DNA of 64,000 nt from Rhabditophanes sp. KR3021 (lineage: Eukaryota; Nematoda; Chromadorea; Rhabditida; Alloionematidae), in contig CAUJLY010000001.1 in the NCBI GenBank assembly GCA_963281155.1, positions 6,138,001 to 6,202,000 of the forward strand, written 5' to 3'. Under the pieces are notes generated by a model, which worked only from the letters and a program-made list of their open reading frames with translations, did no database searches and had not been told where the DNA came from. Positions 26,501-39,100 of this stretch are shown here, piece by piece; the first letter of the stretch is position 1; every line of letters starts with the position of its first letter. The position numbers were made by a program, and so were the translations under genes.

Positions 26501-29500
26501 GGTACAATCCACTTTTAAACAACTTTTATGTAATGCTTATAGTCATAACATACTTAATTAGTCTTTTTTGCCGTTTTAATTATTTATATCCGCTTTTTAC
26601 ACATTTTTGTTGATTTATCCAACCCATTTAACAAACTTCTTTATTTGTAGACCAAGCTTACTATTACTATGGCTCCTCGTTCTATTCTTGATAAAGATGA
26701 TAAGACAAGAACACTCTAAGGCATTTAAGGAGTTGCTTAATGCAACAAATAAATTTGACGACAGATCAAGTCCCTACAATTACACTTTTAATCATGATTA
26801 TGCTGGGAAGACTAATGGATCAGACCGTAGCTCTATGCAACGACCAATAATGCATTTCTATCCGAATTCTCACAGCAAAGATCTTAGTGTTGGGCAATGG
26901 ATCAAAGAAGAAGCTAGAGAACCAATTTTCTGTAGTGTGTTTGATACAACTATGAATGTTGCGTGGATAGAATACTTAATAATTCGACACTTGAGCAACA
27001 TGAATACTGAAACTTGCGATATTCCTTGGGAAGAGGACAAAGTAAAGATTGACGAACTTGTCGCTGGAACAGTCAATCATGTTGTATCTAATTTGACACG
27101 TACACATGCCTTCATTTATGACGGCACAGATTGGAGGCAGTATCATACTGAAGGAACTAAGCCAGTTAGTCAAAGAGCCAAAAGAAATATTTTAATTGAA
27201 AAATATGAGGGATGGGCGAGTGGATTGTCAGGAAAGGAGCTACTCGACAAGTTTAAAGAATTTGCATTTACGGAAAAGATTCATTATCCATCTTTTGTCT
27301 ACAATTATCGAAAGATCATTGAAACGAGTGCAGTAAAAGCTAAAGAAAGATGTGAAAGAGAAAATCAAGCTAAGATGTTTGATAACAACAAAGGTTATAT
27401 AGGAAGCTCAAATCAAGATAGTGAAAATAGAAATTGTATTTATCATATAAGAGCTCATCGACATTTTGTTGAGTGCAATCATAAACATCATCCCGAAATG
27501 TATCAAGAATTGATCGACTCTACTTCGGGAATATTTCAAATAACTATCTTTGAAATTGGACAATTGGATACTACGGCTTGTGAAAACATTTTGGTGGAGG
27601 AATTATAAATCGCAGGCTTGGAACTGATTTATATTACCTTAACGAGAAATGTATTAGTGATGAAAAGAAGCAGGATCTCTATGATTTAATAATTGAAGAA
27701 TTCAGAAAGAAGATGCTGTCACCTATTTCAAGAAAAAGAAGGTCGAAAAGCCAACAAGAAAGACTATGCTACATCTGCTTGTAAACCGCTGATTTCCTAT
27801 TAAAGTGTTCATTTTAATTGTATGTATTAAGACTTTAATTTTTAAATAAACCCTATCTTCTTGTTTAAAACAAACTTACCTAAAAGTTCCTATCACCTTC
27901 TCTCCTGGGAAGTAGACGTTCTTTGGTAAACTAATTTCGGCAGTCAACTTTCCTTTTGCACAACAACAACCACCGAATACACAAGTTTCTTGAGTCTCAA
28001 CTGGATGACTGCTTGGGGAAACTAATTCGTTGCCATGATCGGGTGGGCAGATAATCGTGAATCCCTTTTTAGCAGTATAATGAACTGATGTAGCTTCATC
28101 GGTTTCAAAAACAGCTCTAGCGAAATATCTAATAAAAGCATTTGGGCTTTCATAAGAACTTGAACAACCCTTTGGCAGCGGACATTCAAATGGAAGCGAG
28201 TATAAGAAGTTAGACTTCCACAAAAAATGGCCTGCTTCTTTGTTACCTGGAGAGAGCATTATTATTAAATATGGTTTCAAAAGTAGTTGTTTTGAAAAGT
28301 GTTTTTTTAAATTTATAAAAAGGTCGGATATGGAATGGAGCATGCTGCTAACTATAGTCATCCTAACTTCAAAAGCTGTGCCACAAATCCAGCAGCGATG
28401 AGTTCTGTCTTATTGATGTATCCAGAAACGTTTCAAGTGCTAGGTGAAAAGTTATGCCAATTTATTTTGAATGATTGCGAAGTGTATCCCATGTCGATAA
28501 CTTTAAATTCAAAATTTAGTAACATATAAAATACTAATAACTCTTTTAAATATTGTTTCAACCTTTACTTTTTTGATTAAAACATATTTCTAATCACAAA
28601 CATCATTTTTCTTTGCACAGATGCTTTTAAATAGAGTTTCCTTCCATCTTTATAGAACTATCAACTTGTCATTAATGCCAAAGTTGCTAAAATGATCAGG
28701 GGCCTATTGTCTCATGACCCAATTCTCACCTAAATTGGCCCTTTTATCTTTGGTCCAAACGTCTAGGAACTATCATATGCCATCAAATATACTAGATTTT
28801 AATTTTTGTGACGAGATGTAGGCGCATTTTTCAAGATGTATTGACCAATATCGATGCATCAGGACAATCAAATGAAGTAATGTATGTCAAACATCCCTCA
28901 ACTGTTAAAAGAATCTCAACGATTGCTCTCAAGAAAAGACACAGCCAAATTTCTTCTAATTCCATTCCTTCATACATTTTTCATTTACTAAATTTAATAG
29001 TTTTAAATTTGTTAAGATTACCTGGAGGACGTTCCAACAGGATAAAATCTTTGTCAAAGAAGATCTTCTCCTTAATATTGGAGGTGGAATTGTGATCAGG
29101 GTTGAAAACAGCTCTTCCTTTGAATTGTAATTTAATAGCTTTAATAGTAATAGGTTCGGCCAATACTAACTTTAGAGATCCAGTCATTCGTTCTCCTGGA
29201 AGACACATTATAAATGAATATTACATATTTATACAATTTGATTATTTAATAAATATATCTATATTTTAATAGTCTCTGGCAATATTTTAATGTGCTTTAT
29301 TTAAGATAAGTTGACTTCACGCTTTATCTTGAAAGCTTACTTCGGACTATCATCTTGCCTACGTACAAGTAAATTTTAAACTGAATAGCTACGGTTTCAA
29401 AAAACGAGTACGTAGGAAAGGAAGAAAATAAAATCAACCAATTAAACAAGAATTAATTGAAAATGATTGTTGTGAAGTTACTTGTCACTTTAAAGGTAAT

Positions 29501-29773
29501 GGGAGAACCTAGAGTACATTTGCATGGGAATATATAAGTGGCAAACTACTAATTGAGGCCATGGCAAATACTCGATAAAAAAGTTTATCTTTTAATCGTT
29601 TTATTTTTTTAATTGTTTCTTTTGCCATAAACACTTTATTTACTAATTTTTGATTTTGCTATTAACTTACCACCATGGAATAGAGGACGTTCATTTTGAT
29701 CAAACACAATCTCGAATCTTTTGATTCTTCCATCATCAGACGACAAAGTAGTATCTAATTCAGCATCCGGCAT
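23522..29773 (-). CDS. Arrestin-domain protein with long acidic/threonine-rich tail
   Basis: Exons 29773-29671, 29195-29022, 28246-27880, 26448-26242, 24821-24666 and 24595-23522. The N-lobe begins FEIVFDQNERPLFHGGERMT and TIKAIKLQFKGRAVF. The C-lobe has LPKNVYFPGEKVIGTFRVAN, QVEVRLVDKT, AVVPTTFWDGE, FLNIEYVIQ and LPIIILPVPAYGSK. This is the two-lobed fold of ARRDC/alpha-arrestin-type adaptors for membrane-protein trafficking. A roughly 310-residue tail rich in Glu, Asp and Thr follows. Two positions need a one-base correction to stay in frame: the GGG at the exon 4 donor (26241-26243), and a run of three C in exon 6 near 24414-24417. With both removed the total is 692 residues. They could be assembly errors or early decay. 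Introns 1-4 (475, 775, 1431, 1420 nt) each hold an antisense GIY-YIG family copy. The start follows a TTTTAG acceptor. Confidence 0.82.
25262..26134 (+). pseudogene. GIY-YIG family copy 4, in arrestin intron 4 (antisense)
   Basis: Reads EIRFLKINGKAFYPP, ADAIEAMCIYLSLLDK, a 55-nt intron (25468-25522, GTGC to ACAG, frame kept), then a finger EVYCQHSQFTFD...HHIQHRVC whose second Cys is Ser, LTEQNFFDDFDLFEKAICY and FDRKENAINQISKAG. After a one-base loss in an A run near 25915 comes VMLTVTFKEVAENLEFIC (helix with the Glu), then RNCDHG and the family end MLARKVFGAKEMIKTKF with stop at 26134. The YIG region is replaced (ICYAEESELEYR), so the nuclease domain should be inactive even if translated. It lies in the intron opposite to the host, with its stop 107 nt from the host donor. 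Confidence 0.7.
26669..27784 (+). pseudogene. GIY-YIG family copy 5 (divergent, long), in arrestin intron 3 (antisense)
   Basis: Starts after a TTTGTAG acceptor with MAPRSILDKDDKTRTL, soon frame-shifted into a 300-codon frame (AFKELLNATNKFDDRSS ... RTHAFIYDGTDWRQYHTEG ... EKYEGWASGLSGKELLDKF). The C-terminus FQITIFEIGQLDTTACENIL / VEEL / INRRLGTDLYYLNEK resembles the second half of a GIY-YIG domain (Glu helix, then an Asn-containing loop); a one-base deletion lies between VEEL and INRR near 27605. The central 200 residues are not recognised and have no counterpart in the other copies. It ends with a basic SRKRRSK tail. Orientation is opposite to arrestin. Membership in the family is inferred from the C-terminal third and the shared location. 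Confidence 0.5.
28315..28945 (+). pseudogene. GIY-YIG family copy 6 (internally deleted two-unit copy), in arrestin intron 2 (antisense)
   Basis: The first part reads GMEHAANYSHPNFKSCATN followed by SSVLLMYPETFQVLGEKL, matching the end of unit 1 of the copy at 12812-14492 (IEHAISVSNPGLTNCATN, VLLMYPETLIKLG). The second part reads FQDVLTNIDASGQSNEVM and VKHPSTVKRISTIAL, matching the end of unit 2. The order is the same as in the two-unit copy, but the roughly 600 nt between them has shrunk to about 280. This shows the two-unit architecture is ancestral to at least two copies. It is clearly non-functional. Confidence 0.65.
29430..29590 (+). pseudogene. GIY-YIG family copy 7 (short relic), in arrestin intron 1 (antisense)
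   Basis: About 150 nt that align base for base with the 3' third of the copy at 25262-26134: a shared ACTTT-AAGG, then GTGGCAAA, and a near-identical GACCATGGCAAA/GAGGCCATGGCAAA. The peptide begins MIVVKLLVTLKVMGEP and is broken by stops. Only the helix-plus-DHG region survives. Its 3' end is about 80 nt from the arrestin splice donor, as for the larger copies. Confidence 0.55.
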
Positions 29774-30761
29774 TGTGCGTATATGTCTAAAATGAGTTTA
29801 AAAGAGTTAAGAACTATTATGAAATATTCGGCAATAGAATTGATGGTTCGCTACAATTAGTTTTAATTAAATATAAACGAATAAGACACAAACTTGACAT
29901 AAGTATTATTCATAAAGTGCGAAGTTAACCATGCCAATGGCTATTACTGTGTCCCTATTGTCATAACCCAATCTTTCATAACTAATTTACATTAACATAC
30001 GACAACATTAGGTATTAGATAATAGATAAGAAGATGTCGTCTACGCACAGCCATTTATCTTCATCTACTTTTGTCTTTGAGTTTAGGGGTACTATTGGTA
30101 TTAAGGGATAGATATGATCGACTATCTGTTGGATTTATAAAATAGATAAAACAATTTACCATGCTAAATGACATATTGGTTCAATAAAATTTGAACAAGA
30201 TGTCATGTAATAGATATAATTAATTTTTACTGAACAAGAGGATGCTAAAATGTGGTAAAATGAAATTTCCTCGATTCTTCCAAATAAAAAAGAAGTTGAT
30301 TGTTTATTTACACTTTTTGTTTATATCAAAAACAAAGTTATTAACTCACAGACACTACTTGTTATATTCTTACTATGTTTCTTAAATTCTTATATACTGA
30401 TATTTTCACAAAAAGTGAGCTAGAAAAAATGATTTGTTCTGTCAAGTAACACTTGTTGTTTCTCAGTGTAATATGACAAAATATAGCATAATATCAAATG
30501 AATAAATAGATGTAATACACATCTTATATATACTTACTTACATGATGCCATTCTTGCATCGATATTAGAAGTTTTGTAATAAACGGAAATAGTGTTAGTT
30601 AATAAAGAAGCTTTTGAATTTTGTTTAAGGCAATAAAAATGATTATTAAAAAAAGGACATGCACCCTTTGGAAAGTTTTAAATGTAGTAGATACAACATT
30701 TTCCATGTATTTGGTGTACATATTAACTGTATTAGATGGCTTTTGTTTTAAATATTCATGC

Positions 30762-31573
30762 TTAGTGATATGTCAAGATGGAGGAAATGTCAAGATTAAA
30801 ACAAAAAAGTAATTCATCATTTGGGGCTTTAAAAAAAGCTGTCGTAGCGTCGTCTTCAATTTTTGAATACATTTTCCTAGACTTTAAGTGTTTCGTTTCT
30901 GTGGGTGAGTAATTTAATATCAAATATGATATAGTAGAGATTAATGCTTTAGCGCAAGGTGACAAGACATCTTTTTCCTTTGGATGCATTATATATATTA
31001 AAGCTTTTGGGATTAACCAAATTGTTTCCACAAATTTACTTTTATCACGACATAAGTATGCTTGATTAATAGTGCAGCATACTATTTCAATATCATTTAA
31101 ATCACACCAACACTGCAGTGTACTAATAAACGCATAAATATATAAACATATACACTTATGAACGGATAATGCATGAACATATTCAAATATAGACACTCTT
31201 TGCTAATTTCCATTAAAGGACGTATTATCTTAGCATTTAATATATTCAATTCACCACTATTGATACATATTTGACAACTATTTTATCTATAAACTGTTAT
31301 AGTAATTGATTCAGCGGCCATATAGACCATTATATTAATAGATCCAACATATACCATTATACTAATGTAGTAGATCCAACATAATTAGAAGTAACCATCA
31401 AACCGGAAATATTGGCAAAACCCTGCCAGATAATTATGAGTTGTACGATACTTATAAACAAACCCCCAATTTCCGAGGTCTTTTTTCAGCTGTTCTAAAT
31501 ACCGCTCGTTTAGCGTTAATGATGTTAGCAGCATACAAAAGGCTCTTTGCCACTCATAATAAACAATGATCAT
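30762..31573 (-). CDS. Candidate unrecognised gene, two possible exons
   Basis: Two minus-strand frames lie in succession: 31573-31385 (MIIVYYEWQRAFCMLLTS, then YLEQLKKDLGNWGFVYKYR) and 31196-30762 (144 codons, no early ATG, opening after an ATTAG that could be an acceptor; it contains WCDLNDIEIVCCTINQAYL and FVETIWLIPKALIYIMHP). The lack of an ATG and the acceptor-like start suggest an internal or last exon, and a GTTACT near 31390 could be the donor. I recognise no domain. In DNA this AT-rich a 144-codon frame is longer than most chance frames, but this is weak evidence. Confidence 0.25.
31319..31384. repeat. Two-copy tandem repeat of about 32 bp
   Basis: A unit of the form TATACCATTATACTAAT...AGATCCAACATA occurs twice in succession, with small length differences. 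Confidence 0.6.
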
Positions 31574-34235
31574 TTTAAATTTAATGTTAATAACATATAC
31601 CTTAACTAAGAATAGGTCATGTATGCTATGGAAGCATTTGTTGATAAATGTAAAAAGCAGATGTAAATAAATGGCTAAAAAGTGAAAGGTTCTTTAACAA
31701 ATAGATTCTTGGGAAATAATTATAAATAATGGTTAAAGGATAAATGAAAGATGATTATAAATATCTTTATAAACCAACAACATCATCAAATTTATGAAAT
31801 TCATATAGTTTATACAGTTCATATAAAAAGTAAAAATACTTTGAATAGCATGCAAAAGTAGCTTACAAAAAATTAAGCAGATAAATAGTTAATGTATACA
31901 AATAAGCTTTTCTGCTCCTCGCAAAAGTACCAATTCTTTTTAATTAACTATATTATTTTAATTATTTAAATGATACGGGCAACAACAAAGAAAAGCCTTT
32001 TTTGGTAATTAAGATGGCATTTTCTTTCTATTCCAACACAAAAAGTAATTAACTTTGCATAATAAAGAGTTGAGGGACGTAACATGCCGTAACGAGATAG
32101 CATATTAAAAGGCTATAAGTATTGTTTTGCGAGATAATGATGGTAAGTGGAAGAGTTGGAACGTTTGTTAATTTAAAAAGTACAGGCCAATGGAAGAGAG
32201 CTTATTATTTGGGTTGTTGAGAGAATATATGTATATTAATTGTCCTAAATCGCCAGACATACAAAATAACAATGATATAGAAGTCAGTTGCCACCTAGAT
32301 TGTCTACATTTTGTTACGACTGGATGTGGACCTCGTTGGCAAGACGAAAATAGTTGGCTGCAGTTGAACATGATTTTTAATCAAAAAGTATATAGGGTCT
32401 GGTGAGAGGTCAACGTCGACACCTCTCTTTAATGCGAAAAAGAGATACATTGTGTACTGTACATACTACTTTGGACCTTTTACAACCAATTCGCAAATAT
32501 TGTAATTGACTATCAACGCACAATACCTAAACCAAATTATTTCCAATAACTCCGATAATTTCGAATAATCTGAGTCTTTATAATCAAATCCCAATAATGA
32601 CAATAAAAGGAAACTTAATCTAAATAGTAAGACTACATACAATATAAGACGACATCCTACTAATACAATACTTATTAATATTAATAAATATAAATACAGA
32701 TTATTTTAATGTAAAGATGCCGCATTATGTAGACGAACATAAACTCGTAGGATATGTATGCATAATAATTTGTTAGTTATTAAAGAAACTACTAATAATA
32801 AGTCAAATACGTTGCCGACACCTTTAACTAAATACTTACATATTTATTTGGATATTTATTATTTATTAATTTATTTATGTTTATCAAATAATAGTGATTA
32901 TGTCAATTAAATGTATATTAGGTAAATGAGGGAGTGATGGCTAAATGAATGGGGTAAAGTGTCTATCAAACAAAATAAATTGGTTCGAATTGACATTTAT
33001 ATTGACAAAGGGACAATGCTTGCTCTCTCTTGATCAACCACTAAATTTTGGGAAAGATAAGTAAATGTATAATGTGTGTAAAGGGTTAAAAGTTGGTAAA
33101 TGATAACAGCAAAAGCAAATATATGCTAAAAACATCAAATTGACTGAACTTGAGTGAACTTGACACAACATCAAGTATATTCTTATCAACAACCATTCAT
33201 AACAACCTTCTTCAGGTAAAATGGTTAAAAAACGACATAAAAACAATTATCAAAGAAAGACTTGAATAGTTACTTGTTTATGCAATTAACTTTGAGCAAT
33301 CCAAACCACATAATATAATACTTTCTTCATACATAAGTATAATAAATATACAACTTCCCATTAATAGTGCGGGGTGTTAATTTTTTGCATGCATATTTGG
33401 TAACTGATTAAATATTGATGTCAACAAAGAGAATTTGCGAACAGGGAAATAATTTTGTTGTTAAAGTAACATAATAAAAAAGTGACATAAACAGAATAAG
33501 GTAAAATAATATAAAATAAAGTAACTTTTTTAAATATGCGAAATTTGTGAAATAAAAATGAGTCATATTTTGGCATGTATTTTATTATACCACTTAAAAT
33601 TTGTTTGTAACACAATATGATAAAGTAAATGTTATGGGTTTGTTTATGTGTCAGAGCACTTTTTAATATGAAAATATCAATGTGAAATGATTTGTGATTG
33701 ATAAATTGTAATAAGTTGTGATAAATAACGATAAAAATGAAATAACAGTGATAAAAGGATTAAATGTGATAAAAAGTGAAACATTTTACTTTTAATTCAA
33801 TTAAAGTAAAATTACGCAGAGATTTGGAGATTACACGGGATGATGGATAATTTTGAAGTAGAATCAACAACAAGTTGTTTCAACAAAATCTACGCAATTT
33901 TTATAAGTGGTGGCAGATGATGAGATCATCCTACTACTACATAATTAATACATTATATAATATGAATGACGATATAGATATTTGAGATAAAAAAGAACAA
34001 TGATACGGATAGATAAATATATTCTTTTAGTGGTGTAAAAATGAGTTCTTAAAAAATAGTTGTTAATAGTTACTGATTAAATCCTACTTTTGATTTATGT
34101 TTTTGTGGCTGTAAATATTAGTGCCGATTGCTCTAGCGACAATCATAAGGCATTATTATTAGGGTGTAAGTAAGTTTAATGAATGAAAATCAAAAGTAGT
34201 TTAAATCAACATTTTAATCATAAATATATGATTTG

Positions 34236-34346
34236 TACACTATTCAAATACTGTCCCACTAGTTAAAAACTTCCATACTATTTAAATAATTCCATACAAA
34301 TCAAATATTTCCACATAATTCAAATATTTCTGCACAAATTAAACAT
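34236..34346. repeat. 19-20-bp AT-rich tandem repeat, 4-5 units
   Basis: Successive units like TTCCATACAAATCAAATAT and TTCCACATAATTCAAATAT; the outer units are more diverged. Non-coding. Confidence 0.65.
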
Positions 34347-35949
34347 TTTTTGTAAACGATTAATCATAAAATAATATTATGGTGGTTTAAACCAAATTTA
34401 ATATAGAAGATATTTCTACAATAATACATTTGCACACTATTTCTAAATGATTTAGACTAAAGTATGTATTCTGTGAAACATCCCTACTACTTCCACAAAT
34501 CGTTCAAACATTTTCATTTGTAACAATATAATAGATATTAATTTCAAACTGTCGTTACACTCATAATAATGGGTTTGATTATAAAAAATGTCTTTACATT
34601 GCGACTAGTATTTACAGAATTAAAGTAAAATCAGAATAAATATAAACTGTACCTACAACACAAAATTTATTATATGAAGAATAATGGATTGAGCTTGTTT
34701 ATTTATAAATTAAAATAGGTAAAAAAGAGTATTTTATTCATAAAGGCGTAGGCAAATTAGTGTATAGTTGATTTAATAGTCTGCATTAATAGTCTCATTT
34801 TTTGGAACCTGTCACTTGTAATCAGAATCACTCTGAATTTGAGATATAAAAAAGTGTGCATGCATACTCGTACAACAAAAATAGAGTACTCGTTAGATGG
34901 TTGTACACTAAAAAAGTTGGGATTATAACAATTAAAGATTACTTAGTATTTTTGTTTCAATTGATAATAAATGATACATTGATAAACAATTGATATTAGG
35001 AGATTGTATACCAATATTTTATGTTATTTTATACTATTTTGAGTTTGATAGTCAATTTATTGGCTTATTAAAAAGTGTAGGATGGAGTTGCATTAGGCGT
35101 AACATTTGAATTCAACCCATTTTTGATAACAATATCGCTTTTGAATGGAACAAATACCCAGAGGATATTGAAAATAAACGATATGGAATTGGTTTAATTA
35201 ATTTTTTGGTTAAATAGATTTTTGTTTAAAGAATTTTGACTATCCAAATTTTTGGTCAAACCAATTTTGCGTTCGCATAATTTTTTGTATAGAATAAAAT
35301 AATGCGCTTTTGATAAAGGATAAGCTTTGCGATAAATGAAATAAATATCGAAAATTGCGAAACACCATCGAATAGCATCAAATTTACGCAATACCATCAT
35401 GTAATTGCGGTTGGTGTCAAAGGGGTGTCGCAAGTGTTTAAAAAGTAAAATGGGGCATGTTTATATTTAATAAAGTGATAGTTAATATTGCTTGTCAAAA
35501 ATATGTTTACCTTAGGAACATCCAAAATTGTTGGTGTATGCAAAGGTTAAACAAGTAACATGGCTTGAATAAAAAAGTATGATAAAACAAATTTAATGGC
35601 CTTGTCGTAGACAACTTTGAAATGAATCGTAAATGTTTATTACTTAGAGACACGTTAATATAACAATTGTGTGGGATATTTTAAATTTTCTTGATGATAC
35701 ATATTTGAGAAACTATGCGTTAAGAAGAATAATTATTTCAATAGTTGTGTATTTGGATAGTTATTTAATAATCATTTTTCATTATGCTCCACATAACCAA
35801 TAAATATTCCTATAAATAGAGCAATAAATTCAAATAAATATACCGATAAATATTCCAATAAACTAGGATTTATGTTTTAATATCTTTTTTAATTAGAAAA
35901 ATGGAATATTTGAAATTTTTATTTAAAGCAATAGCATAGTAGTTAAACA

Positions 35950-36140
35950 ACTCTAGTAAATAGGAATTATTGGAAACGTTGAGGTTTATAATGCATTGAA
36001 AAAGTTACCAAAAATGTTATGGTTTATAAAATATTAAAATGGAGAATTACTGGAAACGTTGAAATTTATAGTAAATAGGAATTACTTGGAGCTTTAAAAA
36101 TAATAGTGAATAGGAATTACTTTGAACATTGAGATTTATC
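35950..36140. repeat. Degenerate tandem repeat overlapping the RdRP stop codon
   Basis: Repeated blocks GTAAATAGGAATTA...TTGGAAACGTTGA...TTTATA appear about four or five times. The last block includes the RdRP stop (36117-36119), so the final few residues of that protein are drawn from repeat sequence. Confidence 0.65.
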
Positions 36141-39100
36141 TACTCCATGAATATCCCTTTTTTTGATAGCATTGTTTTTGATCTGTCCCAATATATCCCA
36201 AATAATCCAAGCAAAGGAACGCATATTAGTGTGAGGTTGCACTTGCTCGCTACAGCTTTCATAGGCCATACTATACCACAACTTGGCCTTGCCTTCCATA
36301 ACTTTGGTAATTTTAAAGTCTTTCCTAGTTGTCAATTCCAATTTGAGATGTTCCTCTCCACCAAATTCATCAAAGAACCTCTTACGGAACAGAGCAATTA
36401 TACTCTTGTAACGTAATTCCACAATCTTTTCCGAATGATAGAAGGTGAAATCCATCTTTTCCATGTCAGATATTCTTTTCAAGTACAAAATACTATTGCA
36501 AACAATGGACGCTTCATTATCAATACTATATTCAACCATCAACATCTCCATTCGAAAGACATACTCAGCATAAATTTGCTTTATACTTTCATGGGTGTCT
36601 TTGAATCGCAGAACATCACAAATACTTGCCTTCAAATCGTCATCTATATACTTTGTGACGTGTCTTTCTTTTTGCAAATGTTCGCCGAATTTGCACAATA
36701 CCTCTACTCGTCTGTATAGAATCCCGATAACTCGTCTGCTAGGATATTGAGGTTTGCTAGAGTTAGATTGTATGAAATCGGGAACGACATAACTTTTTTC
36801 AACTTTAGTGATAGGAGGGGTATGAATACCAGTTTTTGAGAAATCAACAGCAATTGAGCATTTTCTAGCTAATTCAGTACAAATTGGATGATACAAACCT
36901 CTCTTATCAGATTGAATTAAATGTGAATTAGAGATGATACCTAGAGAATCATTCGTAATGTAGTTGGCAAAAAAATCTGCCATCGCTTTCAATATAATTG
37001 GTTTGTCAGTGATGGATGAATTGGTTGGTGGTTGTTCGAAGCTGCATGCTTTTTCGTTGTGATCGAAGTACAGATCTTTATCAAATATGATGACGTATTC
37101 CTGAAAAATATATCAAATAAAATAAAATATTAACTCACATCTCCATCTAAATCACTTCCTGCCATTTGATCAGCATGTGGCCTCCATCCATATTGAGGAA
37201 AAACAACTACATCGACGAGGTGTCTTAAGCTTGGTACATCTACAGCATCAAATAAACGAACATCCCCAGGTGAGTGGCAAGGATGCTTAGTGATCATGAC
37301 TTGACCTAAATGTTGAATAATACATTTCATTGGCTCATCAATTTTGTCTGAATATTGGATAAAAACCTGGCCCGGTTGTAGTGTGCCACTTTCATCGACC
37401 ATTCCATACATAATACGTGCAGAATCATACGGGAAATCCAGTTTGAGTTTAATCAGACTACGCGTAGACGTATCAAAAACACTAAGAATCATTTGACGAA
37501 AGAACGGTTCTTTAGAAACATCTACTCCACATTCATGAATAAAGTTGAAGTCAATGTGTGAATGACAACGATTACCAGCCAATTTCGCAGCCAACTCAGA
37601 GAAGAATAAACTGTCTGAAAAGGAATTATAAATGAAATGTCATTCAACTTACTGTACAAATGATTCATCTCCTTTACAAAATACATAATTAAAGCCTTGG
37701 ATATTTTTGTACCAGTCACAAAATTCTGCCTATAACCAACTTGATCCAAAATCATAACCAATTGTCTATTGAAAGCAGCAACACTGGGCATCGAGTACTT
37801 AACAATTTCCATGCAATCACTTTCCTCGCCACATTTCATTTCAAATTTACGTTGACTGTTTCTAAAAACAATGGAATGTCTTTCATCATTTTTGCCGAGA
37901 TTTAAGTTCACAGACAAAATTCCCTTGAATCCACGAAATCTGAATTGGAAAACTGATGGAACATACCCCAAACCAAGCCGAAGCGCCAAAGTAACTGCCA
38001 TACTATAACTTAAATACCCACAGCCATCACTAAATATGTATGGAGTTCCATGTTCTGAATATCCACCGTAAATGTCATCTTCGACAATCCAATCTTCTTT
38101 AGTCAGAAACAAAGTCGGTTGAGTTTGAGTAAAACATTGGCCCATTCTTGACATCATCTTGGGCAGAGAAGTACACTTTGTAAAGTCTCCCATCCACATT
38201 CTGATGTCATCAATTGAGTAGGTGGTCATGTCTCCAGTTCCAAAATCTTTGATGGTTGGGGACCGATAGAAATAACACCCGTGATCACGCATCTGGGAAT
38301 TGGACCAAGCTAGGAAGTTGTAATGGTAGGGACCGATTTGAATACCATTCAGCATTGGACCAGAAATTGTGTTGGATATCATGTTTTTGTCATTGTTGTC
38401 GTATTTTCCACAAAAGAATCCCTATAACATTTATTAATTTAGATAATATTATAAGTTGAAAAATTATACAAGTACTTTAAAGATATTTTGGAGAATTTGC
38501 TTACTTTAACATGAATTTTATTTCCATCGTCATCCCTATACAATACTCTCAAAGCACATTCCTCTCCGAATTTCCTAACTACACCTAAAACAAGTGAGTT
38601 ATCTATTTAGTTGGCTTACCACTTACGATTAGCCATCATTACTTCTGGCGCCAACAGGATAATTCTCGAAGGACTGATAACTGCTTTTCTAATCTCAACA
38701 CAATTAGACGGAATTTCGTAATTCTTCGGTTCATTGTTTTCTCTTTTTCCATGTTTGTAGAAAGTTTTTGTTGTTTGAAGAAACAAAAACTCAAACGTCT
38801 TAATCAACTCGATATCAGGATGGACATCCAAAACTGTCAACAATCTGTTCAAAGTGAAAACCGTGGCATCTAAGGCAACCTTCATTCTTTCCAATACTTT
38901 GACATAAAAGAGTGGAAGTCCATTTTCACTTAATTTGAATAGTTGATCCGTAATGTAAAAACTTCTTGAGTTGATGGCAGCAAACGCATAATTAATGGAA
39001 AAATTAATTGTAAGTGGTGGTTCAATCAAAGCAACGTGTTTCATAAAGAATCTATCTATTTTGCCATGTTCAATAATGACGTCAAAATCAGAATGTAACC

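Larger units (their letters stand above)
29774..36116. other. Large gene-poor stretch between arrestin start and RdRP end
   Basis: 6.3 kb with no firmly supported gene. Apart from the candidate at 30762-31573, there is an unrecognised 71-codon plus ORF (32190-32405, with Cys/His: SCHLDCLHFVTTGCG), short minus ORFs with hydrophobic segments (33034-33246, 33421-33615), and a 79-codon minus ORF (35194-35433). None shows a family motif. Several short tandem repeats are listed separately. Confidence 0.5.

Noticed and set aside
26607..27608. A possible retrotransposon ORF in the arrestin intron.
   Set aside because: No reverse transcriptase, integrase or protease motifs; the C-terminus instead matches the GIY-YIG family. 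A Penelope-like element was considered for the GIY-YIG domain but no reverse transcriptase is seen at any copy.
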